The notes under the pieces: model-generated | The model's database searches: none | What the model was told of the DNA's origin: nothing | Seen by the model: only the letters and a program-made list of their open reading frames with translations | Part shown: piece after piece, positions 44,166 through 51,279 of the stretch | Layout of the letters: each line of letters opens with the position of its first letter | How positions within the stretch are numbered: position 1 is the first letter of the stretch | Translations under genes and position numbers: made by a program | Assembly: GCA_030656145.1 (NCBI GenBank) | Contig: JAUSOF010000004.1 | Coordinates: forward strand, 1 to 51,279 | Direction: 5' to 3' | From: Pseudomonas sp. | GTDB taxonomy: Bacteria; Pseudomonadota; Gammaproteobacteria; Pseudomonadales; Pseudomonadaceae | Length of the DNA stretch: 51,279 bases

Positions 44166-44468
44166 GTGCGGATAATTGCCAAATCAACATTGCGCACATT
44201 CTGGGAAAGCAACCCGGCCCACCTCGACGCAATGTCGCCGCTGACGGAGTGGTATCGGCACATGGAAAAGGCCACATACCGCACACCACAAGAGGTCAAA
44301 GCGGAACTGCGGACAGCAAGCGTGCTGAAAGGCGCACGAGTGGTCTTCAACATTGCCGGCAACAAATATCGAGTGATACTGGCGATCGACTACGAACGGC
44401 AACTGGCTTTTGTGCGGTTTGTCGGCACACACGTCCAGTACGACCAGATCAATGCGGAGACAGTTTAA
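44166..44468 (+). CDS. higB: HigB-type mRNA interferase toxin
   Basis: The 100-residue HigB/RelE-fold toxin of the type that begins VRIIAKSTLRTFWE-HP, with RVVFNIAGNKYRVILAIDY and FVRFVGTHVQYDQI. It would cleave mRNA on the ribosome. The start is the GTG at 44166 after GGGAG; the open frame further upstream crosses the promoter and is not translated. The stop overlaps the antitoxin ATG by one base (TAATG). Confidence 0.9.
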   Translation: MRIIAKSTLRTFWESNPAHLDAMSPLTEWYRHMEKATYRTPQEVKAELRTASVLKGARVVFNIAGNKYRVILAIDYERQLAFVRFVGTHVQYDQINAETV

Positions 44469-44827
44469 TGAACATCAAGCCCATTCGTAATGATGACGAC
44501 CTGGCAGCAGCCTTGGGCCGTACGCAACAGTTGTGGGGCGCCGAAACCAACACCCCAGAGGGCGACGAACTGGAAGTGCTGGCGCTTCTGATTGAAAAAT
44601 ATGAAGACGAGCACTATCCCATGCCCCCTTCCGACCCCATCGAGGCGATCAAATTTCGCATGGACCAGCAAGGCCTTACCCCGCGCGACCTGGAAGCCTA
44701 CATTGGCCCGAGCGGACGCGTATCCGAGGTACTCAATCGCAAACGGCCATTAAGCCTGCGCATGATCAAACGCCTGCATGAAGGCCTGCACATCCCCTAC
44801 GAAAGCTTGCTTTCAGGTGCCGCATAA
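44468..44827 (+). CDS. higA: HigA-type antitoxin
   Basis: The 119-residue protein has an N-terminal toxin-binding region and a C-terminal helix-turn-helix (LTPRDLEAYIGPSGRVSEVLNRKRPLSLRMIKRLH summarised by its GRVSEVLNRKRPLS core). It should neutralise HigB and repress the operon through the palindrome at 44105-44117. The toxin-first gene order is typical of higBA. Confidence 0.9.
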   Translation: MNIKPIRNDDDLAAALGRTQQLWGAETNTPEGDELEVLALLIEKYEDEHYPMPPSDPIEAIKFRMDQQGLTPRDLEAYIGPSGRVSEVLNRKRPLSLRMIKRLHEGLHIPYESLLSGAA

Positions 44828-44990
44828 GAGTTCGCCCGCCGCGCTGTCGCGCAGCACACTGGAGGCAATCGCGCCTGCCAGCTTGTGGGCACTTGAGCGC
44901 CGACAGTGATTGCTCAGCGGTTGTATAACTATCGAGCGCCGTCGCGAGACCGCCCTCAGGCGTTAGCGGCAAAGCACGCCACGTGAAAAA

Positions 44991-45021
44991 CAGGGGAAGT
45001 TTAGTTAGCTAAATGCCCCTG
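44991..45021. other. Isolated inverted repeat after higBA
   Basis: CAGGGG and TTTAG face CTAAA and CCCCTG around TTAG. It has no T-run and no copy elsewhere in the window that I found. It lies in the 583-base gap between higA and coaE, which otherwise holds only REP units. Confidence 0.45.
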
Positions 45022-45145
45022 CGCTCCGCTCATGTAGCGCAACGCCGCAGTGGGTGCTTGGAGGCGCTCGCAGTAGGCAGGATTTCTTCACAAGTTCTCA
45101 AGCCTGTGCAGCCCCGCATCCTGCAAAACGGCATGGCGCCATCCC

Positions 45146-45315
45146 GTAGGATGGCGCGGGCCGCGTAGGCTTGAGCGTAGCGATACCCATCACGGCAATC
45201 TGCGGCAAACCAATAAAATCCGGCGGCTGGGCAACCGATTGATGGGTATCGCTGCGCTCAACCACATCCTACAAAAGCCGCCGCGGCCCGACCTACGCGG
45301 CCCGCCACATCCTAC
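45146..45315. repeat. GTAGGATG REP unit before coaE
   Basis: This is a complete unit with centre CAATAAAATCCGGCGG, closely matching 43869-43995, and extra right arms up to 45315. Confidence 0.85.
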
Positions 45316-45410
45316 AAAGCCTAGGCGATCCGCCGCCCGATTCGCCAGGGCGTTGGCTCCTGCTCTACAATTGCGGCCCTGTTTATGGCCAACGAGAGCC
45401 GCACGCGAAG

Positions 45411-46019
45411 ATGAAACCCTGGATTCTTGGCCTTACGGGCGGTATCGGCAGCGGTAAAAGCGCCGTCGCCCAGCACTTTATCGATCAAGGCGTGCACCTG
45501 GTCGATGCCGATCATGCGGCGCGCTGGGTGGTTGAGCCGGGCACGCCGGCACTGGCCAAAATTGTCGAGCACTTCGGTGAAGGGGTGTTGCGGCCTGACG
45601 GTCAGCTCGACCGCGCGGCGCTGCGCGGCCTGGTTTTCCAGAACCCCGAGCAACGGCGCTGGCTGGAGACCCTGCTGCACCCGCTGATCGGCCAGGAGAT
45701 CAGCCAATACCTGGCGCGCGCCGAGTCGCCTTACGCGATTCTGGTGTCGCCGTTGCTGGTCGAGTCTGGCCAGCAGCGGTTGACCCAGCGCGTGCTGGTG
45801 ATCGATGCCCCTGAGCACCTGCAAGTGCAACGCGCCATGCAGCGCGACCAAAGCTCGGCCGAACAGGTGCAGGCGATTCTCAAGGCCCAGACCAGCCGCG
45901 AACAACGCCTGCAGCATGCCGATGATGTGCTGCTCAATGATCGCGACCTGGCCTGGCTGCAAAGCGAAGTCGAACGCCTGCACACTTTTTACCTGACCCT
46001 GCGCGGAGGCCAGTCATGA
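45411..46019 (+). CDS. coaE: Dephospho-CoA kinase
   Basis: The 202-residue P-loop kinase catalyses the last step of coenzyme A synthesis. P-loop [11 protein letters not shown] (7-17), the [10 protein letters not shown] substrate motif and the LID region with RDQSS are present. It follows pilD in pseudomonads, though here repeats, the transposase and higBA separate them. Its stop overlaps the yacG start by four bases. Confidence 0.96.
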   Translation: MKPWILGLTGGIGSGKSAVAQHFIDQGVHLVDADHAARWVVEPGTPALAKIVEHFGEGVLRPDGQLDRAALRGLVFQNPEQRRWLETLLHPLIGQEISQYLARAESPYAILVSPLLVESGQQRLTQRVLVIDAPEHLQVQRAMQRDQSSAEQVQAILKAQTSREQRLQHADDVLLNDRDLAWLQSEVERLHTFYLTLRGGQS

Positions 46020-46222
46020 GCCAACCTACTATCGTGAAATGCCCGACCTGCAACGCCCCGGTCGAATGGGGCCCACAGAGCCCACAACGGCCATTCTGCT
46101 CGGATCGCTGCAAGCTGATCGACCTCGGCGCCTGGGCCTCGGAAGAGCACGCCATCCCCGGCGGCGGCCTGGAAGACGACCTGTTCTCCAGCGACCTGGA
46201 TCAACCGCCGCGTCAGCATTGA
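46016..46222 (+). CDS. yacG: DNA gyrase inhibitor YacG (zinc protein)
   Basis: The 68-residue protein binds one zinc through CPTC and CSDRC, with the family motifs [18 protein letters not shown]. YacG inhibits GyrB in E. coli. Translation is coupled to coaE by an ATGA overlap. Confidence 0.95.
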   Translation: MSQPTIVKCPTCNAPVEWGPQSPQRPFCSDRCKLIDLGAWASEEHAIPGGGLEDDLFSSDLDQPPRQH

Positions 46223-46226
46223 CGAG

Positions 46227-46522
46227 GTAGGGTGCGCCGCGCGCACCAATCATCCTTGCAATGAGCGCAGCAGCTGGTGCGCATGGCGCACCCTACGGGA
46301 TGGTGGCATGGCTCAGGGATGCGCCGACAAATTTGACAGGGTAATCGGTGCGTCGCGCGCACCAACATTCCCGGCAATAAGCGCAGCGACTGGTGCGCAT
46401 GGCGCACCCTACGGGCGGTGGCATGGCTCAGGGATGCGCCGATAAATCTGACTGTAGGGTGCGCCGCGCGCACCGGCATTCCCGGCAATAAGCGCAGCGG
46501 CTGGTGCGCATGGCGCACCCTA
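46227..46522. repeat. Three tandem REP units, GTAGGGTGCGC family
   Basis: Units at 46227-46296, 46342-46413 and 46454-46522 are inverted pairs spaced at about 113 bases. They share the internal stretch AATAAGCGCAGCG-CTGGTGCGCATGG, so they arose by duplication of the whole unit with its spacer. They fill the 323-base gap after yacG. Confidence 0.85.
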
Positions 46523-46545
46523 AGGGCGGCGAGTGATGCGTCGGA

Positions 46546-46761
46546 TCAGGGCCGCATGAAGCTGTAGTCGCGTTCATCGTCGAGGTTTTCGGCGAGGAAC
46601 TGCAGTTCGGCGGCCAGGTCTTTGGCTTCGCGCTCGGCGCGGCTGCGCTCCACCACCGCGCCAAGCAAGGCGCGCAAGCCGAGCGCGGGATCGAAACCCT
46701 GCGCTGACGCCTGCTGCAGGCTCTGCTCAACTTGTTGCCTGGCCCATTCGTGTACACCCAT
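46546..46761 (-). CDS. Conserved small helical protein
   Basis: The 71-residue, acidic, helical protein (MGVHEWARQQVEQSL, then ALLGAVVERSRAEREAKDLAAELQ) has no named family that I recognise. GGAGG lies 7 bases before its ATG, which supports translation. A gene of this kind is also found between yacG and the CbiM-like permease in P. aeruginosa, as I recall. Confidence 0.75.
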   Translation of the reverse strand: MGVHEWARQQVEQSLQQASAQGFDPALGLRALLGAVVERSRAEREAKDLAAELQFLAENLDDERDYSFMRP

Positions 46762-46899
46762 GAAGTTGCCTCCGCTGTTGTGATAGCGCTGGACTGAAAC
46801 GGATCTGCGCCCTGCTCGCAGAGCCTGGCAGACTCGTGAGCGGGCTTGTTGATCTGAGTCAACGCGGCAACCCCGATCAGCACGCTGAAGCCTGCGCCA

Positions 46900-47589
46900 T
46901 CACTGTGGCTTGTTGTCGTCCTTCCAGGGCGCCGCCAGGTAGCGCGAACCATTGAAGGTTTCCAGCCAATCGGGATAGAACACCACCAGCGCGGTGACGA
47001 CTATGCCGTTGATAAACGCCTCGGGGAAGATCACCAGCCACAGGTAGCCGACGAAGTCTTCGAGCCAGGGCGGCATCGGGAACAAGCCGTCGACCCACAG
47101 CACACCGAGCCCGGCCAGGATGCAGAGCAACGTAGCGAGTGCTGCGGGGAAAAAGCCGCTAAAAAAGATGTAGACGAACAGATTGCGCGACTGGGCGCGC
47201 TCGACCCGCAGCGCACACAGTTCGGTGACCAGCACCGGTATCAGCACCAGCAGCGCGCCGTTCATGCCCAAGGCTGCCATGTCCTGCCGACCCAGCAGGA
47301 GCATGCCCAGCTGGGCGACAAAACCGGCGAGGATCGCCAGCGGCCAGTCGAGCAGTAACGTCACCGCCGTCATACCGATGAAATGGTAAGACAGCCCCGA
47401 GTCGAAATCGCGGCGCACCAGCCACAGCACGAACAGCACGAGCACCGTGCCGAACAGCAGATGCTGGCGGCGCTGGTCGCTGAACAACTCCAGCCACGGC
47501 GCCCGCCATATGGCCCAGAGCAGCACCGGCAGATAGATGACCCAGCCGACGACCTGACTGGTGGGTGAGAGTAATTCGGCAGCAATCAT
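46900..47589 (-). CDS. Orphan CbiM-like energy-coupling-factor permease
   Basis: The 229-residue membrane protein has about seven helices, in the CbiM/NikM ECF substrate-binding family (HFIGMTAVTLLLDWPLAILAG, GMNGALLVLIPVLVTELCA, IFPEAFINGIVVTAL). It lacks the N-terminal Met-His metal-binding start of true cobalt or nickel CbiM (it begins MIAAELLSP), and no EcfT or EcfA gene is near. A metal or other small substrate is possible; the role is open. The ribosome binding site is weak. Confidence 0.75.
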   Translation of the reverse strand: MIAAELLSPTSQVVGWVIYLPVLLWAIWRAPWLELFSDQRRQHLLFGTVLVLFVLWLVRRDFDSGLSYHFIGMTAVTLLLDWPLAILAGFVAQLGMLLLGRQDMAALGMNGALLVLIPVLVTELCALRVERAQSRNLFVYIFFSGFFPAALATLLCILAGLGVLWVDGLFPMPPWLEDFVGYLWLVIFPEAFINGIVVTALVVFYPDWLETFNGSRYLAAPWKDDNKPQ

Positions 47590-47655
47590 GGCTAAGCACC
47601 CAACCTCTGAAAAATGAACGCAACCAGTCTACACCCACGCTCGGCGGCGAATAAA

Positions 47656-47725
47656 AGCTTCGCGGCTGAAGCAAAGCGCAAACCAGCGTCCCTACTCCTG
47701 CGGGAGCGGCTTCAGCCGCGAAGCT
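47656..47725. repeat. Inverted repeat AGCTTCGCGGCTGAAGC
   Basis: Seventeen-base arms (GCTTCAGCCGCGAAGCT on the right) flank about 36 bases with CTCCTGCGGGAGCGG. It belongs to the broad class of Pseudomonas GGAGC repeats. It sits between the CbiM-like and DUF1780 genes. Confidence 0.75.
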
Positions 47726-47787
47726 CTGGCAGCGCATTCATCTTTCTGGGCTACCAAGCCTGTGCGACTGCGGGCTAAGCTGTAGGC

Positions 47788-48417
47788 ATGGATGATTCAG
47801 ATTATTTGCGCTTGCTCACGCATCAGGCCGAGCAGGCTAATGCGTTTCTTTCCAATGCCCGCAAGTGGGAGCGCGAGCGTTGGGTGTGCCAGCGCCTGCT
47901 GCAAGCCTTGAATGTCAGCCATCGGCTTGAGGAGTTCAGTGCGGCGGAGCAGGAGCCGCCGGACGTGCTGTTTCGCGAGGCCAACTTCGAAGTGTTTTAC
48001 GTGCTGGATGAAGGCCGGCGCCTTAACGATGAGTGGCGCGCCGAGGTGGAGCGGCGGCGCAGCGCCTTCTCCCTCAGTCAATTGGTGCGCCGCGAAGCCA
48101 AGCCACGGCGCATCGGCGCTGCCGAACTGCAGGCACGCCTGGCCCCGACCCTGCGCAAAAAAGCGCACAACTACAGCGAACGCGGACTCGACCCCGGCGA
48201 ACTGGACATGCTGGCGTTCGTCAGCCTGAAGCGCGTCGTGCCCGACTTCAACAGTCACTTCCCGCCGCCCACCGAGTTCCTGCGCCAGGGCTGGCGCTCG
48301 TTGTCGCTGGTTGGTCCGACCTTTGCGCGGGTAGTGTTTGCTCATCCAGACGCACCAGATTTTCTGCGCACCAATCTCGGCCGCAGCGTATTGTTCGATG
48401 TCGGGATCAGCCTGTGA
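47788..48417 (+). CDS. DUF1780 family protein (putative endonuclease fold)
   Basis: The 209-residue pseudomonad protein of the DUF1780 family has landmarks YLRLLTHQAEQANAFLSNARKWERERWVC, PPDVLFREANFEVFYVLDEGRR and VVPDFNSHFPPPTEFLRQGWRSLS. A structural-genomics member suggested a nuclease-like fold; no activity is established. The acidic and lysine-rich centre (DVLF, NFEVFYV) would fit a PD-(D/E)XK core. Confidence 0.85.
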   Translation: MDDSDYLRLLTHQAEQANAFLSNARKWERERWVCQRLLQALNVSHRLEEFSAAEQEPPDVLFREANFEVFYVLDEGRRLNDEWRAEVERRRSAFSLSQLVRREAKPRRIGAAELQARLAPTLRKKAHNYSERGLDPGELDMLAFVSLKRVVPDFNSHFPPPTEFLRQGWRSLSLVGPTFARVVFAHPDAPDFLRTNLGRSVLFDVGISL

Positions 48418-48621
48418 GGGTCGAGCCGGCGAGAAGGGTCTGGAACGCTATAGCAATGTCGAATCTTGCCGAAACCCGTATTTTTCGTAGGCGCCTGCTT
48501 GCGGTGATCCGGCGCCCTGGTGATTGGTGGCTCAAAAGCATCGCCAGCCAGCCGACTCCCATCAAACATAAGATAACTAATTGTTTTATATGTAGAAATT
48601 TAATATGAACATGACCCCTGC

Positions 48622-48680
48622 AGGAGCCAGCTTGCTGGCGATCCTTGCAGATCAAAAGCATCGCCAGCAAGCTGGCTCCT
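48622..48680. repeat. Perfect 20-base inverted repeat AGGAGCCAGCTTGCTGGCGA
   Basis: Both arms are identical inverses separated by 19 bases containing CAAAAGCA. A decayed relative lies at 48530-48560. It is part of the 325-base gap between the DUF1780 and MOSC genes, which holds no gene. Confidence 0.8.
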
Positions 48681-48742
48681 ACACAGTTTGCGGCGCGACA
48701 GCCGCTCCACCTCATGAATCACGCAAGGGACATTGAGCAGCA

Positions 48743-49237
48743 ATGAGTCCACTACAAGAATTGCTCGCCGCCGTGCCGCAACACGGCCAGGTGCGCTGGA
48801 TTGGTGTGCGCCCTGCCTCGCGTGGCGCCATGCTCGAGCTGGATGCGGTGGAGGCACGCCGCGAAGCCGGCCTGACCGGCGACCACAGCCGCCCGGGGCC
48901 ACGCAATGCGCGGCAGGTGACGTTGATCCAGTGGGAGCATCTGGCAGTGATCAGCGCCCTGCTCGGCCGCCCCGCCAACCAACCGATTGTGCCCCAGGAT
49001 TTACGGCGTAATATCGCCATCAGTGGTATCAACCTGTTCAGCCTCAAAGGCCGGCGCTTTCGCATCGGCCAGGCTGTCCTGGAAACCACCGGCTGGTGCC
49101 AGCCCTGTGCGCGGCTTGAGGAGCGCCTTGGGTGCGGCACGTTCCAGGCGGTGCGCGGCCACGGCGGCATCACCGCCAGAGTGCTGCAGGGCGGGATTAT
49201 TCGCCTGAGTGACGACCTGCACGTTGAGCCATTGTGA
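48743..49237 (+). CDS. MOSC domain protein
   Basis: The 164-residue MOSC-domain protein (molybdenum cofactor sulfurase C-terminal type) has landmarks WIGVRPASRGAML, GDHSRPGPRNARQVTLIQ, LRRNIAISGINL and the GWCQPCARLEE cysteine motif. The fold is thought to bind sulfur or molybdopterin ligands; free-standing members are of the YiiM type. It is followed at 83 bases by the DUF3094 gene. Confidence 0.88.
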   Translation: MSPLQELLAAVPQHGQVRWIGVRPASRGAMLELDAVEARREAGLTGDHSRPGPRNARQVTLIQWEHLAVISALLGRPANQPIVPQDLRRNIAISGINLFSLKGRRFRIGQAVLETTGWCQPCARLEERLGCGTFQAVRGHGGITARVLQGGIIRLSDDLHVEPL

Positions 49238-49319
49238 ATGCCACGGCTAAAATAGCCACCATCCACAGGCCGCCCGAGAACCCTGACGTTTTCGCACGGC
49301 CTGACCCTTCGAGGTTCCT

Positions 49320-49493
49320 ATGTCCAGCCGCCTGAGTCCCGACGACCAAAAACGCGTCGACCAGTACCTGAGTGCCCCGCAGCATCAAGTCGAACGTCAA
49401 CCCTTCAAGGTATGGCGCCTGCTGTTGATCATTCTCATCGCGGTGATTGCCATGGGCCTGCTGAGCCGTCTTCTGGGTCGCCTGGTGCTTTGA
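49320..49493 (+). CDS. DUF3094 small membrane protein
   Basis: The 57-residue protein starts MSSRLSPDDQKRVDQYL and has one C-terminal membrane helix (LLLIILIAVIAMGLLSRLL). It matches the short DUF3094 family of pseudomonads. GAGG lies 7 bases before the ATG. Function unknown. Confidence 0.82.
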   Translation: MSSRLSPDDQKRVDQYLSAPQHQVERQPFKVWRLLLIILIAVIAMGLLSRLLGRLVL

Positions 49494-49644
49494 GCTGCTT
49501 TGCGCTCGCCCGGCAACACTGAAGATGATGTGAAAAACGCCCGCCGGTTGTGGCTGCCTCCAAGCGCCCCCGGCTGACGTCACGCCCCGGCGGTTTTCAC
49601 CAGCTCGTTAACGAATTTTTTTCCAAGCCTTGTGAGAGTGATCC

Positions 49645-50952
49645 ATGTCCCATCGAATCCTGATCGTCGGCGGCGGTGCCGGCGGCCTGGAGCTTGCTAC
49701 CCGCCTGGGTAGAACTCTGGGTAAACGCGGCAAAGCCAGCATCACCCTGGTCGACGCCAACCTGACGCATATCTGGAAGCCACTGTTGCACGAGGTGGCT
49801 GCCGGCTCGCTGAATTCCTCGGAAGACGAGCTGAACTACGTGGCCCAGGCCAAGTGGAATCACTTCGAGTTCCAGCTCGGGCGCATGACCGGCCTTGACC
49901 GCGCCGAACAGCGCATCACCCTCAGCGCCACACTCGACGAGCGTGGCGAGGTGTTGGTGCCCGAGCGGCAACTGGGCTACGACAGCCTGGTGATCGCAGT
50001 TGGCAGCACCACCAATGATTTCGGCACCGCTGGCGCTGCCGAGCACTGCCTGTTTCTCGACACCCGCGAGCAGGCCGAGCGCTTCCATCGCCAGTTGCTC
50101 AGCCACTATTTGCGCGCCCACGCCAGCCAGAGCGATACCACCGAGCAAATCAACGTGGCCATCGTCGGCGCCGGGGCCACGGGCGTGGAACTGGCCGCCG
50201 AGCTGCACCATGCCGCACATCAATTGGCGGCGTATGGGCTGGACAGCATCCGCCCGGAAAACATGCGCATCACCCTGATCGAAGCCGGGCCACGGGTACT
50301 GCCGGCGCTGCCGGAGCGGATCAGCAAACCGGTGCACAAGACCCTGGAAAAACTCGGGGTGACGGTCATGACCAACGCCTCGGTCAGCCAGGTGACCCGC
50401 GACGCCCTGCTCACCGCCCAGGGTGACACCATTACCGCCAGCCTCAAGGTCTGGGCTGCGGGGATTCGCGCGCCCGGTTTCCTCAAGGATCTCGACGGCC
50501 TGGAGAGCAACCGGATCAACCAGCTGCAGGTGCGCCCTACCCTGCAAACCACCCGCGACGACAATATCTTTGCCTTCGGCGACTGCGCCGCCTGCCCGCA
50601 ACCCGGCAGCGAAGGCCGCAATGTGCCGCCACGCGCCCAGGCCGCTCACCAGCAAGCGTCGCTGCTGGCCAAGTCGCTGAAACTGCGCATCGACAGCCAG
50701 GGCCAGGCCCTGCCGGAATACCGCTACCGCGATTACGGCTCGCTGATTTCACTGTCGAGTTTTTCGGCGATCGGCAACCTGATGGGCAACCTCACGGGCA
50801 GCGTAATGCTCGAAGGCTGGCTGGCGCGGGTGTTTTACGTCTCGCTCTACCGCATGCACCAGATGGCGCTGTACGGCCCGCTGCGCACCATGCTGCTGAT
50901 GCTCAGCGACCGCATCGGCCGCAGCACCGAGCCACGCCTGAAGCTGCACTGA
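49645..50952 (+). CDS. ndh: Type II NADH dehydrogenase
   Basis: The 435-residue membrane-associated flavoprotein oxidises NADH and reduces quinone without pumping protons. It has the N-terminal FAD Rossmann motif VGGGAGGLE, a second NADH Rossmann motif VGAGATGVELAAEL (about 174-187), FAFGDCAA near the flavin, and a C-terminal amphipathic part (GWLARVFYVSLYRMHQ). GAGAGTGATCC precedes the ATG. A REP pair and a terminator follow. Confidence 0.95.
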   Translation: MSHRILIVGGGAGGLELATRLGRTLGKRGKASITLVDANLTHIWKPLLHEVAAGSLNSSEDELNYVAQAKWNHFEFQLGRMTGLDRAEQRITLSATLDERGEVLVPERQLGYDSLVIAVGSTTNDFGTAGAAEHCLFLDTREQAERFHRQLLSHYLRAHASQSDTTEQINVAIVGAGATGVELAAELHHAAHQLAAYGLDSIRPENMRITLIEAGPRVLPALPERISKPVHKTLEKLGVTVMTNASVSQVTRDALLTAQGDTITASLKVWAAGIRAPGFLKDLDGLESNRINQLQVRPTLQTTRDDNIFAFGDCAACPQPGSEGRNVPPRAQAAHQQASLLAKSLKLRIDSQGQALPEYRYRDYGSLISLSSFSAIGNLMGNLTGSVMLEGWLARVFYVSLYRMHQMALYGPLRTMLLMLSDRIGRSTEPRLKLH

Positions 50953-50960
50953 TCGCAGCG

Positions 50961-51016
50961 CAGGGTGCGTCACCCATGCCACCGTCACGGACGCCGGTGC
51001 GCATGGCGCACCCTAC
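50961..51016. repeat. REP pair, GTAGGGTGCGC family, after ndh
   Basis: The left arm is decayed (CAGGGTGCGTC), the right arm is GTGCGCATGGCGCACCCTAC. It begins 9 bases after the ndh stop. Confidence 0.75.
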
Positions 51017-51047
51017 GCCTGGTGCAAGCACGCAAATTACACGCATA

Positions 51048-51075
51048 AAAAAAGCGCCCCGGAGGGCGCTTTTTT
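51048..51075. terminator. Bidirectional terminator between ndh and the tRNA genes
   Basis: AAAAAAGCGCCC pairs with GGGCGCTTTTTT around CGGA. T-runs exist on both strands, so it can end ndh and the leftward tRNA transcript. Confidence 0.92.
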
Positions 51076-51141
51076 ACGGTTGCCGATGAACATCTCATCT
51101 CAACCTTAAGATTCAACGCTGCAAACATCTGCAGGTGAAAA

Positions 51142-51217
51142 TGGTGGGTCGTGTGGGATTCGAACCTACGACCAATTGGTTAAAAGCCAACTGCTCTACC
51201 AACTGAGCTAACGACCC
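51142..51217 (-). tRNA. tRNA-Lys (TTT)
   Basis: The 76-base cloverleaf includes an encoded CCA. The acceptor GGGTCGT pairs with ACGACCC, the D-arm is GCTC/GAGC and the anticodon loop CTTTTAA gives TTT. The T-arm shows one A-C mismatch. Confidence 0.96.
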
Positions 51218-51222
51218 AAAAA

Positions 51223-51279
51223 TGGTCGGGGTAGGGGGATTCGAACTCCCGACATCCTGCTCCCAAAGCAGGCGCGCTA
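51223..51279 (-). tRNA. tRNA-Pro (TGG), 5' part cut by the window edge
   Basis: The 3' part ends CCCCGACCA. The T-arm GGGAG/TTCGAAT/CCCCC and an anticodon loop with TTTGGGA give anticodon TGG. It lies 5 bases from tRNA-Lys and is probably co-transcribed with it. Confidence 0.92.

Noticed and set aside
46227..46522. Possible CRISPR array
   Set aside because: The units are inverted pairs with conserved, not unique, spacers of irregular length, and no cas gene is nearby; they are REP elements.

Overview
This window is a chromosomal segment of a Pseudomonas-type gammaproteobacterium. The evidence is high-GC coding sequence, the block piuAC / speC / chemoreceptor / ampDE / DUF1631 / nadC / pilin-pilBCD / coaE-yacG / DUF1780 / MOSC / ndh (from memory, the same neighbourhood as in P. 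aeruginosa), and dense Pseudomonas-style REP sequences. No species can be named from the sequence alone.

Layout. (1) 0.1-13.2 kb is iron acquisition. A leftward unit carries a PiuA/Fiu-type siderophore receptor, a PiuC iron/2-oxoglutarate hydroxylase and an FMN hydroxyacid oxidase, behind a good Fur box. A second TonB receptor is divergent. A separate unit follows (PepSY membrane protein, DUF2271, DUF4198, membrane-anchored flavodoxin/NADPH reductase) with its own palindromic operator. A third receptor lies convergent, across a bidirectional terminator. (2) 13.4-17.2 kb: ornithine decarboxylase-type speC, prfC, and a DUF559 nuclease-like gene embedded in repeats. (3) 17.4-25.1 kb: a self-contained fructose PTS (fruB-fruK-fruA) divergent from its Cra/FruR regulator with a consensus operator between them, then tatD. 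(4) 25.1-32.7 kb: a chemoreceptor, ampDE, DUF1631 and nadC. (5) 32.7-45.4 kb is the accessory part. Three small toxin-antitoxin modules (MazEF/PemIK-like, DUF433/DUF5615, HigBA) and an IS200-like REP transposase sit among many REP repeats on both sides of the type IV pilus locus. (6) 45.4-51.3 kb: coaE-yacG, small conserved genes, an orphan CbiM-like permease, DUF1780, MOSC, DUF3094, NDH-2, tRNA-Lys and a partial tRNA-Pro.

The most interesting locus is at 35.2-39.0 kb. At the usual pilA position, divergent from pilB and behind a textbook sigma-54 promoter, the pilin is only 61 residues: a leader plus the N-terminal helix. Immediately downstream, with its own ribosome binding site and Sec signal peptide, is a six-cysteine secreted protein. 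Next comes a second, paralogous short pilin, also without a globular domain, then a three-gene ABC-2 transporter operon on the same strand. This looks like a split pilin (PilA-N plus PilA-C), like the one known from Geobacter, and possibly comes with a dedicated exporter. A terminator-like hairpin after the secreted protein would favour expression of the first two genes over the rest.

Repeats matter throughout. At least four inverted-repeat families occupy nearly every gap, provide the stop codon of two genes and the C-terminal tail of two others. One family tightly brackets the REP transposase gene.
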